From Noviherbaspirillum sp. L7-7A (GTDB lineage Bacteria; Pseudomonadota; Gammaproteobacteria; Burkholderiales; Burkholderiaceae_D): DNA of 64,000 nt. The notes below the pieces were generated by a model, which worked only from the letters and a program-made list of their open reading frames with translations, ran no database searches and was not told where the DNA came from. A program made the translations under genes and the position numbers. The stretch spans positions 2,852,001-2,916,000 of the forward strand of contig NZ_JAHQRJ010000001.1 of assembly GCF_019052805.1 (NCBI RefSeq), read 5' to 3'. Positions 17,203 to 28,237 of this stretch are shown in pieces; positions within the stretch are counted from its first letter, which is position 1; each line of letters opens with the position of its first letter.

Positions 17203-17778
17203 ATGAATTTGCCCCCTTCTCAGGACCATCCCCAGCCACGCTCGCTGTCCGACCTTTTCATATCCTTTTCCCTGCTGGCCCTGCAAGGCTTCGGCGGCGT
17301 GCTGGCGGTGGTGCAGCATGAGCTGGTGGAGCGCAAGCGCTGGCTGACCCGCGAGGAATTCATCGAGGACTGGGCGGTGGCGCAGATCATGCCCGGCCCC
17401 AACGTGGTGAACCTGTCGATGATGATAGGCAGCCGCTACTTCGGCCTGCCGGGCGCCCTGACCGCGCTGGCCGGCATGCTGACCTTTCCGCTGGTGGTGG
17501 TGCTGTGCATGGCGCTGGCGTACAGCCATTTTGCCGACAATGCCCAGGTTGCCGGCGCGCTGCGCGGCATGGGCGCGGTGGCGGCCGGCCTGATCATTGC
17601 GACCGGCATCAAGCTGATCAGCGCGCTGAACCGCCATCCGCTGGGCAAGCCGGCCTGCCTGCTGCTGGCCGCCCTCTGCTTCGGCGCGGTGGCGCTGCTG
17701 CAGTGGCCGCTGCTGTATGTGCTGGCGGGCCTGGGCACGCTGGCCTGCGTGCTGACCTGGCGGAAGATCCGTCCATGA
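17203..17778 (+). CDS. chrA: Chromate transporter, first CHR subunit
   Basis: Short-chain CHR-family membrane protein of 191 residues, one half of a two-gene transporter that exports chromate. It has the family signature FGGVLAVVQHELVERKRWLT and the loop PGPNVVNLSMMIGSRYFG, followed by four to six spans. The ATG at 17203 is chosen because homologous sequence begins just after it. Coupled to the second subunit by an ATGA overlap at 17775-17778. Chromate efflux is the family role; other substrates are possible. Confidence 0.9.
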   Translation: MNLPPSQDHPQPRSLSDLFISFSLLALQGFGGVLAVVQHELVERKRWLTREEFIEDWAVAQIMPGPNVVNLSMMIGSRYFGLPGALTALAGMLTFPLVVVLCMALAYSHFADNAQVAGALRGMGAVAAGLIIATGIKLISALNRHPLGKPACLLLAALCFGAVALLQWPLLYVLAGLGTLACVLTWRKIRP

Positions 17779-18353
17779 GCGCGCTGTTGCAGATGCATCC
17801 GGCGGACTGGCTCGACCTGTTCGTGCATTACCTGTCGCTGTCGCTGCTGGCGGTGGGCGGCGCCATCACCACCGCGCCTGACATGCACCGTTACCTGGTG
17901 GACCAGCAGCACTGGATGAGCGAATCCCAGTTCACCGCCGCCATCACCCTGGCCCAGGCCGCGCCCGGCCCGAACGTGCTGTTCATTGCGCTGATGGGCT
18001 GGCAGGTGGGTGTCAACAGCGGCAGCCTGCTCAATGCGCTGATGGGCATGGCCATCACGATGACCGGCATCCTGCTGCCCAGCACCACCCTGACCTACGT
18101 CGCCTCGCGCTGGGGCCACAACAACCGCGACCTGCGGGCGGTGCGCGCCTTCAAGCAGGGCATGGCGCCGGTGGTGGTCGGGCTGATTCTGGCAACCGGC
18201 TGGCTGATGAGCCGCGCCCACGGCGACCTGGCCCGGGACTGGCCGCTATGGCTGCTGACGGCGGTCACCGCGGTGGTGGTGTGGAAGACGCGGGTGCATT
18301 TGCTGTGGCTGCTGGCCGCAGGGGGGCTGCTGGGGTGGTTCGGGTGGATCTGA
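17775..18353 (+). CDS. Chromate transporter, second CHR subunit
   Basis: Second short-chain CHR protein, 192 residues, with the same architecture: LLAVGGAITTAPDMHRYLV near the start and AQAAPGPNVLFIALMGWQVG as the matching PGPN loop. Short-chain CHR proteins are known to work as pairs of opposite membrane topology, which fits this coupled gene pair. The repeat-filled gap 18354-19428 follows. Confidence 0.9.
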   Translation: MSALLQMHPADWLDLFVHYLSLSLLAVGGAITTAPDMHRYLVDQQHWMSESQFTAAITLAQAAPGPNVLFIALMGWQVGVNSGSLLNALMGMAITMTGILLPSTTLTYVASRWGHNNRDLRAVRAFKQGMAPVVVGLILATGWLMSRAHGDLARDWPLWLLTAVTAVVVWKTRVHLLWLLAAGGLLGWFGWI

Positions 18354-18443
18354 TGGCCGCTGCAAGCGCGGCCGCCGCCCAGTTGGCGCTGCGCTGAACG
18401 CGCCACGCCGGCCACGTCCGGAACATAGACAAACCCGCCAGCC

Positions 18444-18558
18444 GTAAGGTGCAATACCCCGCAGGGGCATTGCACGAATGGTCGATCGAGGAAGTTGGCC
18501 GACAAGGCGATTCAGGTTCGCGAACGCGGTGCAATGCCCTTCGGGTATTGCACTCTAC
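18444..18558. repeat. REPIN-like inverted REP doublet, copy 2
   Basis: Palindromes at 18444-18475 (starts GTAAGG, stem CCCCGCAGGGG) and 18528-18558 (stem CCCTTCGGG, ends CTCTAC), in inverted orientation around a 52-bp interior; total 115 bp. Its interior aligns with the reverse complement of the interior of the doublet at 1171-1284. Confidence 0.75.
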
Positions 18559-18600
18559 AGAAGCGGCTGCCGTTGCATTTGCAGTCACGCGTAGCGGCAA

Positions 18601-18699
<99 letters not shown>

Positions 18700-18710
18700 T
18701 GTTTGAAGTT

Positions 18711-18921
18711 GCCGTTGCAGTGAAATCCCGTTGAGCGCGCCGTGTCAGCGGTGCCCGGAGCGGATAAGGTGCGGCGTCTGTCTGAGCGAAGCGCAGCGTA
18801 GCGAGTTTAGCCGCGCCCCGCTCCGGGTACCGCTGCCACGGGAACCCCGCGCAGCGGGGCGCGATCACCGGGGCCGCCTTTTTTGGTTACTTTTTTGGCG
18901 GAGCAAAAAAGTAACCCGGCC
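18711..18921 (-). repeat. Long intergenic repeat, copy 2 (inverted)
   Basis: Inverted copy of the repeat at 959-1165 and 19147-19361. At its outer end it carries a hairpin: GGTTACTTTTTT and AAAAAAGTAACC around GGCGGAGC (18883-18914). With copy 3 it forms a large inverted repeat around about 220 bp of single-copy DNA. Confidence 0.85.
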
Positions 18922-19146
18922 GCCGGGACGGACTCCCGGCTTGTCTCCACGGCAGTGCAATCGCCTTGCGTCAACCGGCAAGGCACGGGCAGCACTGTCG
19001 TCGTTGTCTTTGACGTTTCTAAGCAAACTGCGAACTGCGAACGTCAAAAGCAACTGCTGCTTCGCCGTGATGCCTTTACGCCGGGTGAAACAATGCCACT
19101 GCACTGTCGTCATGCCCAGGCCGGGTGTTCGCCCCGGCAGGCGACC
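18922..19146. other. Gene-free stretch between inverted repeat copies
   Basis: No convincing coding frame or RNA feature. Open frames here lack Shine-Dalgarno sites and have no protein-like character. The sequence is less GC-rich than the repeats that flank it. Confidence 0.5.
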
Positions 19147-19361
19147 CTCTTTTTTGCTTCGCCAAAAAAGAGGGGCAAAAAAGGCGGCCCCGATGATCGC
19201 GCCCCGCTGCGCGGGGTCCCCGTGCCGACGACGCCTGAAGCGGGGCGCGGCTAAACTCGCTGCGCTGCGCTTCGCTCAGACAGACGCCGCACCTTTTCCC
19301 GCTCCGGGCATCGCCGTCACGGCGCGCTCAACGGGACTTCACTGCAACGGCAACTGCCAAG
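19147..19361 (+). repeat. Long intergenic repeat, copy 3
   Basis: Direct copy of 959-1165 with the outer hairpin CCCTCTTTTTT and AAAAAAGAGGG, then the shared core ending in CAACGGG and a minimal hexamer remnant. Unlike copies 1 and 2 no REPIN-like doublet follows; ksgA ends 68 bp further on. Confidence 0.85.
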
Positions 19362-19428
19362 TCAGCAGTCGCCTTTAAAGACCTTAGTCGCCAACCAACA
19401 CTACCCCCTATATGCCGGCAGCCCGGTG

Positions 19429-20211
19429 TCACCCGCTCACGCCCCCTGGCCGCAGATTGGCCAGCGCCACATACCCCTCCACCCCCACCGTCTCCGCCCG
19501 CGCCTGCGGATCAATCCCCACCGCCACCAGGTCGGCTTCGCTGAACATCCCCGCCAGGCAGTTGCGCAAGGTCTTGCGGCGTTGTGAAAAAGCCTTCTGC
19601 ACCACTTCCTCCAGCCGCGCCGCATCGCAGGCCAGCGGCTGCGCCAGCGGAATCATGCGCACGATGGCCGAGTCGACCTGCGGCGGCGGGTCGAAGGCGG
19701 TGGGCGGGACGATGAACAGCAATTCCATGTGGTAGCGCCACTGCAGCATCACCGACAACCTGCCATAGGTCTTGCTGCCGGGCTGCGCCACCATGCGCTC
19801 CACCACCTCCTTCTGCAGCATGAAATGCTGGTCCTGCACCCGGTGCGCGATCTCGGAAAGATGAAACAGCAGCGGGCTGGAGATGTTGTACGGCAGGTTG
19901 CCCACCACCCGCAGCTTGCCCTCCGCTGGGGCCAGCGTGGCGAAATCGAATTGCAGGGCGTCGCCTGCATGCACATGCAGGCGCTTCGGGTCGAAGGTCT
20001 TGTTCAGGCGCTGTACCAGGTCGCGGTCAAGCTCCACTACGTGCAGCTCGTGCAGCTGTTCCAGCAGCAGCCGCGTCATCGCGGCCAGGCCGGGCCCGAT
20101 CTCCACCATCACATCGTCTGCCTGCGGCGCGATGACGCGGATGATGTCGTGCAGCACGGCCTGGTCGGTCAGGAAGTTCTGGCCGAAACGTTTGCGGGGT
20201 ATGTGTTTCAT
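19429..20211 (-). CDS. ksgA: 16S rRNA dimethyladenosine transferase KsgA (RsmA)
   Basis: Methylates A1518 and A1519 of 16S rRNA with S-adenosylmethionine during 30S assembly. 260 residues. It starts [16 protein letters not shown], the KsgA N-terminal signature; the SAM site [13 protein letters not shown] and the catalytic motif [14 protein letters not shown] are present. It overlaps pdxA by 4 bp (ATGA). It is the last gene of lptD-surA-pdxA-ksgA; apaG and apaH, which often follow in other proteobacteria, are absent here. Confidence 0.97.
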   Translation of the reverse strand: MKHIPRKRFGQNFLTDQAVLHDIIRVIAPQADDVMVEIGPGLAAMTRLLLEQLHELHVVELDRDLVQRLNKTFDPKRLHVHAGDALQFDFATLAPAEGKLRVVGNLPYNISSPLLFHLSEIAHRVQDQHFMLQKEVVERMVAQPGSKTYGRLSVMLQWRYHMELLFIVPPTAFDPPPQVDSAIVRMIPLAQPLACDAARLEEVVQKAFSQRRKTLRNCLAGMFSEADLVAVGIDPQARAETVGVEGYVALANLRPGGVSG

Positions 20212-21251
20212 TGCGCCTTGCTGTCTTGTGCGGCGGCCATGCGGGCCGCGGTGCGGATGGCTTCGACCATGCTGCCATGGTCGGCGCGGCCCAGGCCCTG
20301 CGCCGCCAGGTCGAGCGCGGTGCCGTGGTCGACCGAGGTGCGGATGATGGGCAGGCCCAGGGTGATGTTGACGCCGCGGCCAAAGCTGGCGTGCTTGAGA
20401 ACCGGCAGGCCCTGGTCGTGGTACATCGCCAGCACGCAGTCGGCATGCTCCAGGTACTTGGCCTGGAACAGGGTGTCGGCCGGATACGGTCCCTGTGCAT
20501 CGATGCCGCGCGCGCGGGCCGCTTCCAGGGCTGGCGTGATCACCTCGATCTCCTCGCGCCCCAGATAGCCATTCTCGCCGGCATGCGGATTCAGGCCCGT
20601 GACCAGGATGCGCGGCGCGGCAATGCCGAACTTGCCGCGCAGGTCGGCATCGATGATGTCGATCGTGCGCGCCAGGCTGCCGGCGGTGATCGCGGCCGGC
20701 ACATCCTTCAGCGCCAGATGGGTGGTGGCCAGCGCCACCCGCAGCGGCGTGGGCGTGGCGTCGGTGGCCAGCATCATCACGACCTGCGGCGTGCCGGTTC
20801 TTTCGGCCAGGTATTCGGTATGGCCGGTGAAGGCAACGCCGGCGTCGTTGATCGTGCTCTTCTGCAGCGGTGCGGTGACGATGGCCGCCAGCCAGCCGCG
20901 CATGGCGCCGTTTATCGCCACGTCCAGGGTTTCCAGCACATAGCGGCCGTTGTTGGCGTCGAGTTCGCCGGGCCGCACATGCGCCGCCAGCGTGCAGTCG
21001 ATCACGGCAAGGCGTCCGGCCGGGAAAGCCGGCAGGCCATTGTTGTTGACCGCCATCTGCGACAGCGCCACCAGGCTGATGTCCGGATCGATCGCGGCGG
21101 CGGTCATGGCCAGGAAGGCGGAATCGCCGATCAGCACGCTGCGCACTTCATGGCGCAGCTCCCAGGCCGCGCGGATCGCGATCTCGGGGCCAATGCCGGC
21201 CGGCTCGCCGGTGGTGATGGCGATCGCAGGCAAGACGCCCGGGCGGGGCAT
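20208..21251 (-). CDS. pdxA: 4-hydroxythreonine-4-phosphate dehydrogenase PdxA
   Basis: NAD-dependent enzyme of pyridoxal 5'-phosphate synthesis, 347 residues. It starts around [17 protein letters not shown], and has [14 protein letters not shown] and [16 protein letters not shown], all PdxA hallmarks with the metal-binding His residues. I give ATG 21251. A GTG at 21260 overlapping the surA stop (GTGA) is an equally plausible start, adding three residues. Translationally coupled to ksgA. Confidence 0.96.
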   Translation of the reverse strand: MPRPGVLPAIAITTGEPAGIGPEIAIRAAWELRHEVRSVLIGDSAFLAMTAAAIDPDISLVALSQMAVNNNGLPAFPAGRLAVIDCTLAAHVRPGELDANNGRYVLETLDVAINGAMRGWLAAIVTAPLQKSTINDAGVAFTGHTEYLAERTGTPQVVMMLATDATPTPLRVALATTHLALKDVPAAITAGSLARTIDIIDADLRGKFGIAAPRILVTGLNPHAGENGYLGREEIEVITPALEAARARGIDAQGPYPADTLFQAKYLEHADCVLAMYHDQGLPVLKHASFGRGVNITLGLPIIRTSVDHGTALDLAAQGLGRADHGSMVEAIRTAARMAAAQDSKAQ

Positions 21252-21256
21252 CGCGC

Positions 21257-22789
21257 TCACCGGGTTGCGCCGGTTGCGCCGGCAGCCGCGCCGAGCTCCT
21301 CGGAGCGGTATTCGACGTAAGTGCGGTCGCGCAGCTGGCGCAGCCATTCCTCGGTCGCCTCCTCGATCTTGCGCTCGCGCAGCGCCTGGCGCGCCATCAT
21401 GCGCTGGCGCTCCTGCGTGACATCGTCGGTCTTGCGCTCGATCACCTGAATCAGGTGGAAGCCGAATGGCGATTCGATCGGCTCGCTGATCTGGCCTGGC
21501 TGCAGCGCATTCATCGCGCGCTCGAACTCCGGCACGGTGTCGCCCGGATACAGCCAGCCCAGGTCGCCGCCCTTGGAAGCAGAGCCGTCATTGGAATACA
21601 GCCGCGCCAGTTCGGGGAAGGTGGCGGCCTTGTTGTCCAGCCGCTCCTTGAGTTCCACCAGCTTGCGCCGGGCTTCGTTGGCCGGCACCACCTGGTTCAC
21701 CTTGATCAGGATGTGGCGGGCACGGGTCTGGGTAACGGCCGGCACCGAGGCGCCGGCCTTGGCCGGCGTGGCGGTGCGGCGACCGAGCACGCGCAGGATA
21801 TGAAAGCCATTGGCGCTCTTGACCACGACCAGTTCGTTGTCGCGCCGCTCGGCCACCGCATCGACGAACAGCTGCGGCAGGCGGTCCGGCGTGCGCCATC
21901 CCATGTCGCCGCCCTTCAATGCATCGGTGGCGTCGGAATAGGCGGCGGCTATCTGGGCGAAGTCGGCGCCGGTGCGCAACTGCTTCAGGGCTTCCTCGGC
22001 GCGCGCGCGGCGCTGGGCGATCTGCTCGGCGCTGGCGTTTTCGGGGATGCGCACCAGAATCTGCGCCAGGTTGATTTCAGGTTGCGCGGCCTGCGCCGCG
22101 CCGCCGCCGCCCGAGGCCAGGAAATTGTCGATCTCGGACTCGGTGATCTGCACCTTGCTGTCGACTTCGCGCTCGCGCAGGCGCTGCAGCAGGATTTCAT
22201 TGCGGATGTCTTCACGGAAGCGGGCAAAGCTCACACCGTCGCTTTCGACCTTGCGCCGCATCTCGGCCAGGGTCACATTGTTCTGCTCGGCGATGCGGGC
22301 CACGGCCGCGTCGAGCAGCGTGTCGTCGACCCGCAGGCCGTTTTCCTTGGCCAGCTGCAACTGCGCGCGGTCGACGATCATGCGTTCCAATAGCTGCTGC
22401 TGGAACTGGGCGCGCGGCGGCACGGTGCCGCCCTGGCTGCGCAGGCGTGCCTCGACGGTCTGCATCCGCGATTCCAGTTCCTGGGCGGTGATGACTTCGC
22501 TGTTGACGACAGCGACGATGGCGTCGATCGGGCGTACCCGCTGGGAAGCGGAGGTCGAAGCCGAAGCCGGCGCGGTCGCCGACGGCAGCTGGGCGGCGGG
22601 CGCCGGGGAGGCCGGCGTGCCGCCGCCCAGGCGCGGACCAGCGCCTGCGCCGGGCGCCTTGAGGGTTTGCGCCCCGGACGGAGGCGCAGCCAGCAAGGCG
22701 CACAGCAGCGCCGGCATGATGCGCTTGAGGCGAAGCGACGTGAGGAGAGAACGGGAAGTCATATCGGTTTTCATAGTGCCTTGATTCAT
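21257..22789 (-). CDS. surA: Periplasmic chaperone/peptidyl-prolyl isomerase SurA
   Basis: Folds outer-membrane proteins in the periplasm. 510 residues, longer than E. coli SurA because of a Pro/Ala/Gly-rich insert after the signal peptide (cleavage near SGAQ). The N-terminal chaperone domain includes [18 protein letters not shown]. Two parvulin domains follow, with [11 protein letters not shown]...GGDMGW and RHILIKV...[17 protein letters not shown]. The start could also be the ATG at 22774. It lies 18 bp after lptD, whose product is a principal SurA client. Confidence 0.96.
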   Translation of the reverse strand: MNQGTMKTDMTSRSLLTSLRLKRIMPALLCALLAAPPSGAQTLKAPGAGAGPRLGGGTPASPAPAAQLPSATAPASASTSASQRVRPIDAIVAVVNSEVITAQELESRMQTVEARLRSQGGTVPPRAQFQQQLLERMIVDRAQLQLAKENGLRVDDTLLDAAVARIAEQNNVTLAEMRRKVESDGVSFARFREDIRNEILLQRLREREVDSKVQITESEIDNFLASGGGGAAQAAQPEINLAQILVRIPENASAEQIAQRRARAEEALKQLRTGADFAQIAAAYSDATDALKGGDMGWRTPDRLPQLFVDAVAERRDNELVVVKSANGFHILRVLGRRTATPAKAGASVPAVTQTRARHILIKVNQVVPANEARRKLVELKERLDNKAATFPELARLYSNDGSASKGGDLGWLYPGDTVPEFERAMNALQPGQISEPIESPFGFHLIQVIERKTDDVTQERQRMMARQALRERKIEEATEEWLRQLRDRTYVEYRSEELGAAAGATGATR

Positions 22790-22807
22790 GAGAGTGCTGC
22801 CCTGCGT

Positions 22808-24994
22808 TCAGGGCTCCGATTCGGAGAGGCGGTTGTAACCGGGGATGTTGTTGCGCAGTGCCCTGTAGGGATTGGAGCCCAGGCTGGACAGGCCGTTCAG
22901 TTCAAGCTGGAAAAACAGCGAGGAAGTCGCGACATTGGTCGCCGTCGGCGTGCGCTGCGCCACGACCCGGAAGATCCAGCAGTCGGCCTTGTATTCCACG
23001 CCGAACAGGCTTTCGGAAACCTTCCTTTCCTCCAGCGAGTAGTTCACGCGCCCCACGCCATAGAAGCGGCGCGTGATCGGCCACTGGGTGGAGACGTTCA
23101 GCAGGTCGACCGCGGTCGGCACATCGCGCTTGTATTGCAGGTTGAACACCTGCTGGGGCCCCGGCAGCCAGCGCACGCCCAGGCTGGATGCATTGGTCTT
23201 GCGCTGGCTCTGGCTGTACTGGACGCCGGCATCCAGCAGCAGGGTCGGCGTCACCTGGCCGGACATCGCGGCCAGCAGGTCGGACTTGTTTTCGGCATTG
23301 CTGGCGTTGCCGGCCACCTGCTGCTGGTTGAAGTAGAAGCGCTGGCCCAGGGCCACGCGCAGCCGCTCGACGCCATCCTCCTCGATGAAGCGCGACACCA
23401 CGGCCGCGGTCAGCTGGTTGGAATCGGTGATGCGGTCGTTGCCGACATAGCGGTTTTCGCTGAAGATCTGCGCGAAGCTGAACTCGGCCAGCGCGGTGTC
23501 AAAGATCGGAAACTTGCTCTGGTCCCTGTACGGCGTGTAGGTATAGAACAGCCGCGGCTCCAGGGTTTGCGTGGCGGGCCTGCCCAGAAAGCTCGCATCG
23601 CGCTCGAACACCAGGCCGCTGTCGAGCGAAAAGGTGGGCAGCGTGCGGGTCAGGGTGTTGGGCTGGTCCGCCGCCTGATTGGTCAGGTTGTAGCTGGTCG
23701 CATGCATCGACAGGCTCGGCGTAATGAAGTAGCCGGGCGCCAGGATCGGGTAGGAAACCCGCGGATTGATCACCGAGCGGTCGCCCCGCACCAGGGTCGG
23801 ATGATAGAAGCGGGTGAAGTCCGACTTCAGGCTGACGTCGAAGCCACCCAGTTCCTGGCGGGCGGCGTTGAGGCTAATCTGCGGCAGCCGGTCATACGGC
23901 AGGCCGATCGGCGCCAGCGGGTCCTGCAGCACCTGGTAGCTCGACGTGCGGGCGATCATGTTCCAATAGGGCTGGGCATAGTTCAGGCTGAGGTCGCGTG
24001 CCAGCAGCCGCTGCCGGCTGTTGGTGATGCTGTGCGGGAAATCATTCGGATACTGGTCGTCCGATGCCATGTTCACATTGGCATTGAACGACAGCGACGG
24101 CGCCAGCCTCTGGTTGTGCAGCATGGTCAGCGCGCCGCGGCTCTGGCCGGTCTGGCTGTCGTTCATCAGGCCTTCGACGCGGGTCTGCCCGGAGTAGCCG
24201 TCGCCCAGGTAGCGCGCATGGGCGCCGAGCTGCAGGCCGCGCTGTGAAATCATGCGCGGGTACAGCGTCAGGTCGCGGTTGGGCGCGATGTTGATGTAGT
24301 AAGGCGTCGAGGCTTCAATGCCGTTGCGGTTGCTGGTGCCGAATGTGGGCGGCAAAAAGCCGGTCTTGCGCTGGTCCGACAGCGGAAAGCTCATGTAGGG
24401 CGAGGCCAGCAGCGGCACGCCCTTGAAGTACAGCACCGCCCGCTCGGCCGTGCCGATGTCGCGCCCGCTGTCGAGATTGATGGTGCGCGACGACAGGTAC
24501 CAGTCCTGGTCCGGCGCCTCGCAGGTGCTGTAGGTGCCGTTGTGCACCACCGCCTGGTCGTCCGACACGAAGTCGATGCGGTCGGCCGTGCCCTGGGCAT
24601 TGCGCATTTCCAGGTGATAGGTCGGATTGTCGATATAGCCTTCGCCGGTATCGAGCTTCAGGTCCAGGTCGTCGCCGGTGAAGCGGTCCTTGAAGCGCTT
24701 CAGCCGGACGTTGCCGCTGGCCTTGACCCGGTCGTCGACGATGTCGTAGTCGGCGCGGTCGGCGTTGAGCGTGGTGCCGCCGCGAGTGACTTCGGCGTCG
24801 CGCTCCAGCGTGATCTCGCGGTCAGGCCGGCCGGTCAGGCGCTCGGCCCCCAGGGTGGTGGGTGCGTTCGGATCGTCCACGGGGCGCTGGTACCTGGCCT
24901 GGGCGGCGGCCAGCGCGGGCAGCGAGGCGAGCACGGCCAGCGTCAGCGCACGCACCGCGGGTAGAGTGCGGAAATAGCGTTGGCGGCGAGTCAT
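22808..24994 (-). CDS. lptD: LPS-assembly outer-membrane protein LptD
   Basis: Inserts lipopolysaccharide into the outer leaflet. 728 residues. A signal peptide is cleaved after AAAQA. An N-terminal OstA/jellyroll domain (RADYDIVDDRVKASGNVRL) precedes the C-terminal 26-strand barrel domain (DQRKTGFLPPTFGTSNRNG). Cysteines are few but include CEAP in the jellyroll and CWIF near the C-terminus, consistent with the LptD disulfide arrangement. First gene of the lptD-surA-pdxA-ksgA operon, divergent from amgK. Confidence 0.96.
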   Translation of the reverse strand: MTRRQRYFRTLPAVRALTLAVLASLPALAAAQARYQRPVDDPNAPTTLGAERLTGRPDREITLERDAEVTRGGTTLNADRADYDIVDDRVKASGNVRLKRFKDRFTGDDLDLKLDTGEGYIDNPTYHLEMRNAQGTADRIDFVSDDQAVVHNGTYSTCEAPDQDWYLSSRTINLDSGRDIGTAERAVLYFKGVPLLASPYMSFPLSDQRKTGFLPPTFGTSNRNGIEASTPYYINIAPNRDLTLYPRMISQRGLQLGAHARYLGDGYSGQTRVEGLMNDSQTGQSRGALTMLHNQRLAPSLSFNANVNMASDDQYPNDFPHSITNSRQRLLARDLSLNYAQPYWNMIARTSSYQVLQDPLAPIGLPYDRLPQISLNAARQELGGFDVSLKSDFTRFYHPTLVRGDRSVINPRVSYPILAPGYFITPSLSMHATSYNLTNQAADQPNTLTRTLPTFSLDSGLVFERDASFLGRPATQTLEPRLFYTYTPYRDQSKFPIFDTALAEFSFAQIFSENRYVGNDRITDSNQLTAAVVSRFIEEDGVERLRVALGQRFYFNQQQVAGNASNAENKSDLLAAMSGQVTPTLLLDAGVQYSQSQRKTNASSLGVRWLPGPQQVFNLQYKRDVPTAVDLLNVSTQWPITRRFYGVGRVNYSLEERKVSESLFGVEYKADCWIFRVVAQRTPTATNVATSSLFFQLELNGLSSLGSNPYRALRNNIPGYNRLSESEP

Positions 24995-25049
24995 GAACAG
25001 GGGAATTGCAACACCATAAAGGAGGCGGATTTTTTAGGTTGAATCCCTT

Positions 25050-25055
25050 ATTATA
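25050..25055 (-). promoter_or_regulatory. Likely lptD -10 element (TATAAT)
   Basis: A perfect TATAAT on the minus strand, 56 bases before the lptD start codon and within the 155-bp divergent gap with amgK. No clear -35 hexamer is seen 16-18 bases upstream, so the promoter may need an activator or be read by an alternative sigma factor. Confidence 0.45.
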
Positions 25056-25149
25056 TGAGAACTCCGCAGTCCGCCCGCTTTGCCGGACGGCTCCCAGATC
25101 ACGCCGGGCCGCCCCCGGACCACTTTCAGACCCTATCCGATACCGCATC

Positions 25150-26175
25150 ATGCCCGAGCAATTCCCTAACGATCCGCGCCTGGAACAGGCCAGCCAGTGG
25201 CTGGCGACGCTGACCGCGCCCGCGCTGCGCTGCGACACCCTGCGCCCGGCGTCGGCCGACGCCAGCTTCCGCCGCTACTTCCGCGTCGACGGCGCCGACG
25301 GCGACACCTACATTTTGATGGACGCGCCGCCGCCGCAGGAAGACGTGAAGCCCTTCATCCATGTGGCCGAGGTCTTCGGCAAGACCGGCGTGTCGGTGCC
25401 CAAGGTGCTGGCCCAGGATGCCGAACGCGGCTTCCTGCTGCTGACCGACCTCGGCGCCACCACCTACCTGAAGCTGTTGAACAGCGACACCGCCCACAAG
25501 CTCTATCTCGATGCGATCGACGCGCTGGTGCTGCTGCAGGCGCAGAGCCAGCCCGAGGTGCTGCCCGAATATGACCGCGCGCTGCTGCTGCGCGAGCTGA
25601 ACCTGTTCCCGGAATGGTATATCGCAAAGCACCGCGGCGTGACGCTGGACGACAAGCAGCAGGCCGCGCTGCAGAAGGTGTTCGACGCGCTGCTGGCCAA
25701 CAACCTGGCCCAGCCGCAGGTCTATGTGCACCGCGATTACCATTCCCGCAACCTGATGGTGATGGACAGCGGCAATCCCGGCATCCTCGACTTCCAGGAC
25801 GCGGTCTACGGCCCGATCACCTACGACCTGGTGTCGCTGCTGCGCGATGCCTACATCCAGTGGGACGAGGAAATGGTGCTGGACTGGGCGATACGCTACT
25901 GGGAACGGGCGCGCCGCGCCGGCCTGCCGGTGGCGCCCGACATCGACAGCTTCTACCGCGACTTCGAATTCATGGGACTGCAGCGCCACCTGAAGGTGCT
26001 GGGCATCTTCGCGCGGCTGTACCACCGCGACGGCAAGGCCGCCTATCTCGACGACATGCCGCTGGTGATGGAATACACCCGGAAGACCGCCGGCCGCTAC
26101 CGCGAACTGGCGCCGCTGATCCGCATCCTCGACGTGCTGGAAAACACCGACTCCGGCGTCGGCTTTACCTTCTGA
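25150..26175 (+). CDS. amgK: Cell-wall sugar kinase AmgK (N-acetylmuramate/N-acetylglucosamine kinase)
   Basis: Phosphotransferase-fold kinase of 341 residues that phosphorylates MurNAc at C1 in the MurU-dependent peptidoglycan recycling route. The catalytic loop VYVHRDYHSRNLMV and the metal motif GILDFQDAVYGP are intact. The N-terminal nucleotide-binding part includes ASFRRYFRV. ATG 25150 is chosen; the longer upstream frame lies in promoter DNA. It is followed 7 bp later by murU and is divergent from lptD, as in pseudomonads. Confidence 0.92.
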   Translation: MPEQFPNDPRLEQASQWLATLTAPALRCDTLRPASADASFRRYFRVDGADGDTYILMDAPPPQEDVKPFIHVAEVFGKTGVSVPKVLAQDAERGFLLLTDLGATTYLKLLNSDTAHKLYLDAIDALVLLQAQSQPEVLPEYDRALLLRELNLFPEWYIAKHRGVTLDDKQQAALQKVFDALLANNLAQPQVYVHRDYHSRNLMVMDSGNPGILDFQDAVYGPITYDLVSLLRDAYIQWDEEMVLDWAIRYWERARRAGLPVAPDIDSFYRDFEFMGLQRHLKVLGIFARLYHRDGKAAYLDDMPLVMEYTRKTAGRYRELAPLIRILDVLENTDSGVGFTF

Positions 26176-26182
26176 GACCGCA

Positions 26183-26895
26183 ATGAAAGCAATGATTCTC
26201 GCCGCCGGCCGCGGCGAACGCATGCGGCCCCTGACCGACAGCTGCCCCAAGCCGCTGCTGAAGGTGCGCGGCCGGCCACTGATCGTCTGGCATGTGCTCA
26301 ACCTGGTGCGCGCCGGCATCACCGAGATCGTGGTCAACCATGCCCACCTCGGCCACATGATCGAGGAAGCGTTGGGCGACGGCAGCCGCTACGGCGCATC
26401 GATCGCCTATTCGGCCGAAGGCACCGCGCTGGAAACCGCCGGCGGCATCGCCCGCGCCCGCGAACTGCTGGGCGAAGCACCCTTTGTCGCGCTGGCGGCC
26501 GACATCTGGGCGCCGCATTTCGACTTCTCGCAGGCCGCCGACGCGCTGGTCGACAATGATGTCTGGGGCAACCCGCTGCCGCTGGACCAGCGCGACGTGG
26601 CCTGGCTTTATCTCGTGAAGAACCCGTCCCACAACCCGGCCGGCGACTTTGCGCTGAACAGCTTTTCGATCGCCAACGAAGGCCAGGAGCGCCATACCTT
26701 TTCCGGCATCGGCGTCTACCGGCCGCAGATGTTCGACGCCATCACGCCCGGCGACAGCGCGAAGCTGGCGCCGCTGCTGCGGGAATACGCGGCGCGCGGC
26801 CAGGTCGGCGGCGAAGTCTACCGCGGCGACTGGCTCGATGTCGGCACCCCCGAACGCCTGGCCCAACTGAATGCCCCCTACCAAGGAAACCGCCC

Positions 26896-26899
<4 letters not shown>
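26183..26899 (+). CDS. murU: N-acetylmuramate alpha-1-phosphate uridylyltransferase MurU
   Basis: Nucleotidyltransferase of 238 residues that turns MurNAc-1-phosphate into UDP-MurNAc, bypassing fosfomycin-sensitive MurA synthesis. The N-terminal signature MKAMILAAGRGERMRPLTD and the lysine in CPKPLLKVRGRPL are present. It works directly after AmgK, encoded 7 bp upstream. Overlaps pepP by 4 bp. Confidence 0.94.
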
Positions 26900-28233
<1,334 letters not shown>

Positions 28234-28237
28234 CATC

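Noticed and set aside
20208-21347. Longer pdxA start at 21347
   Set aside because: The extra 32 residues are Arg/Pro-rich and overlap surA; PdxA similarity starts after 21260.
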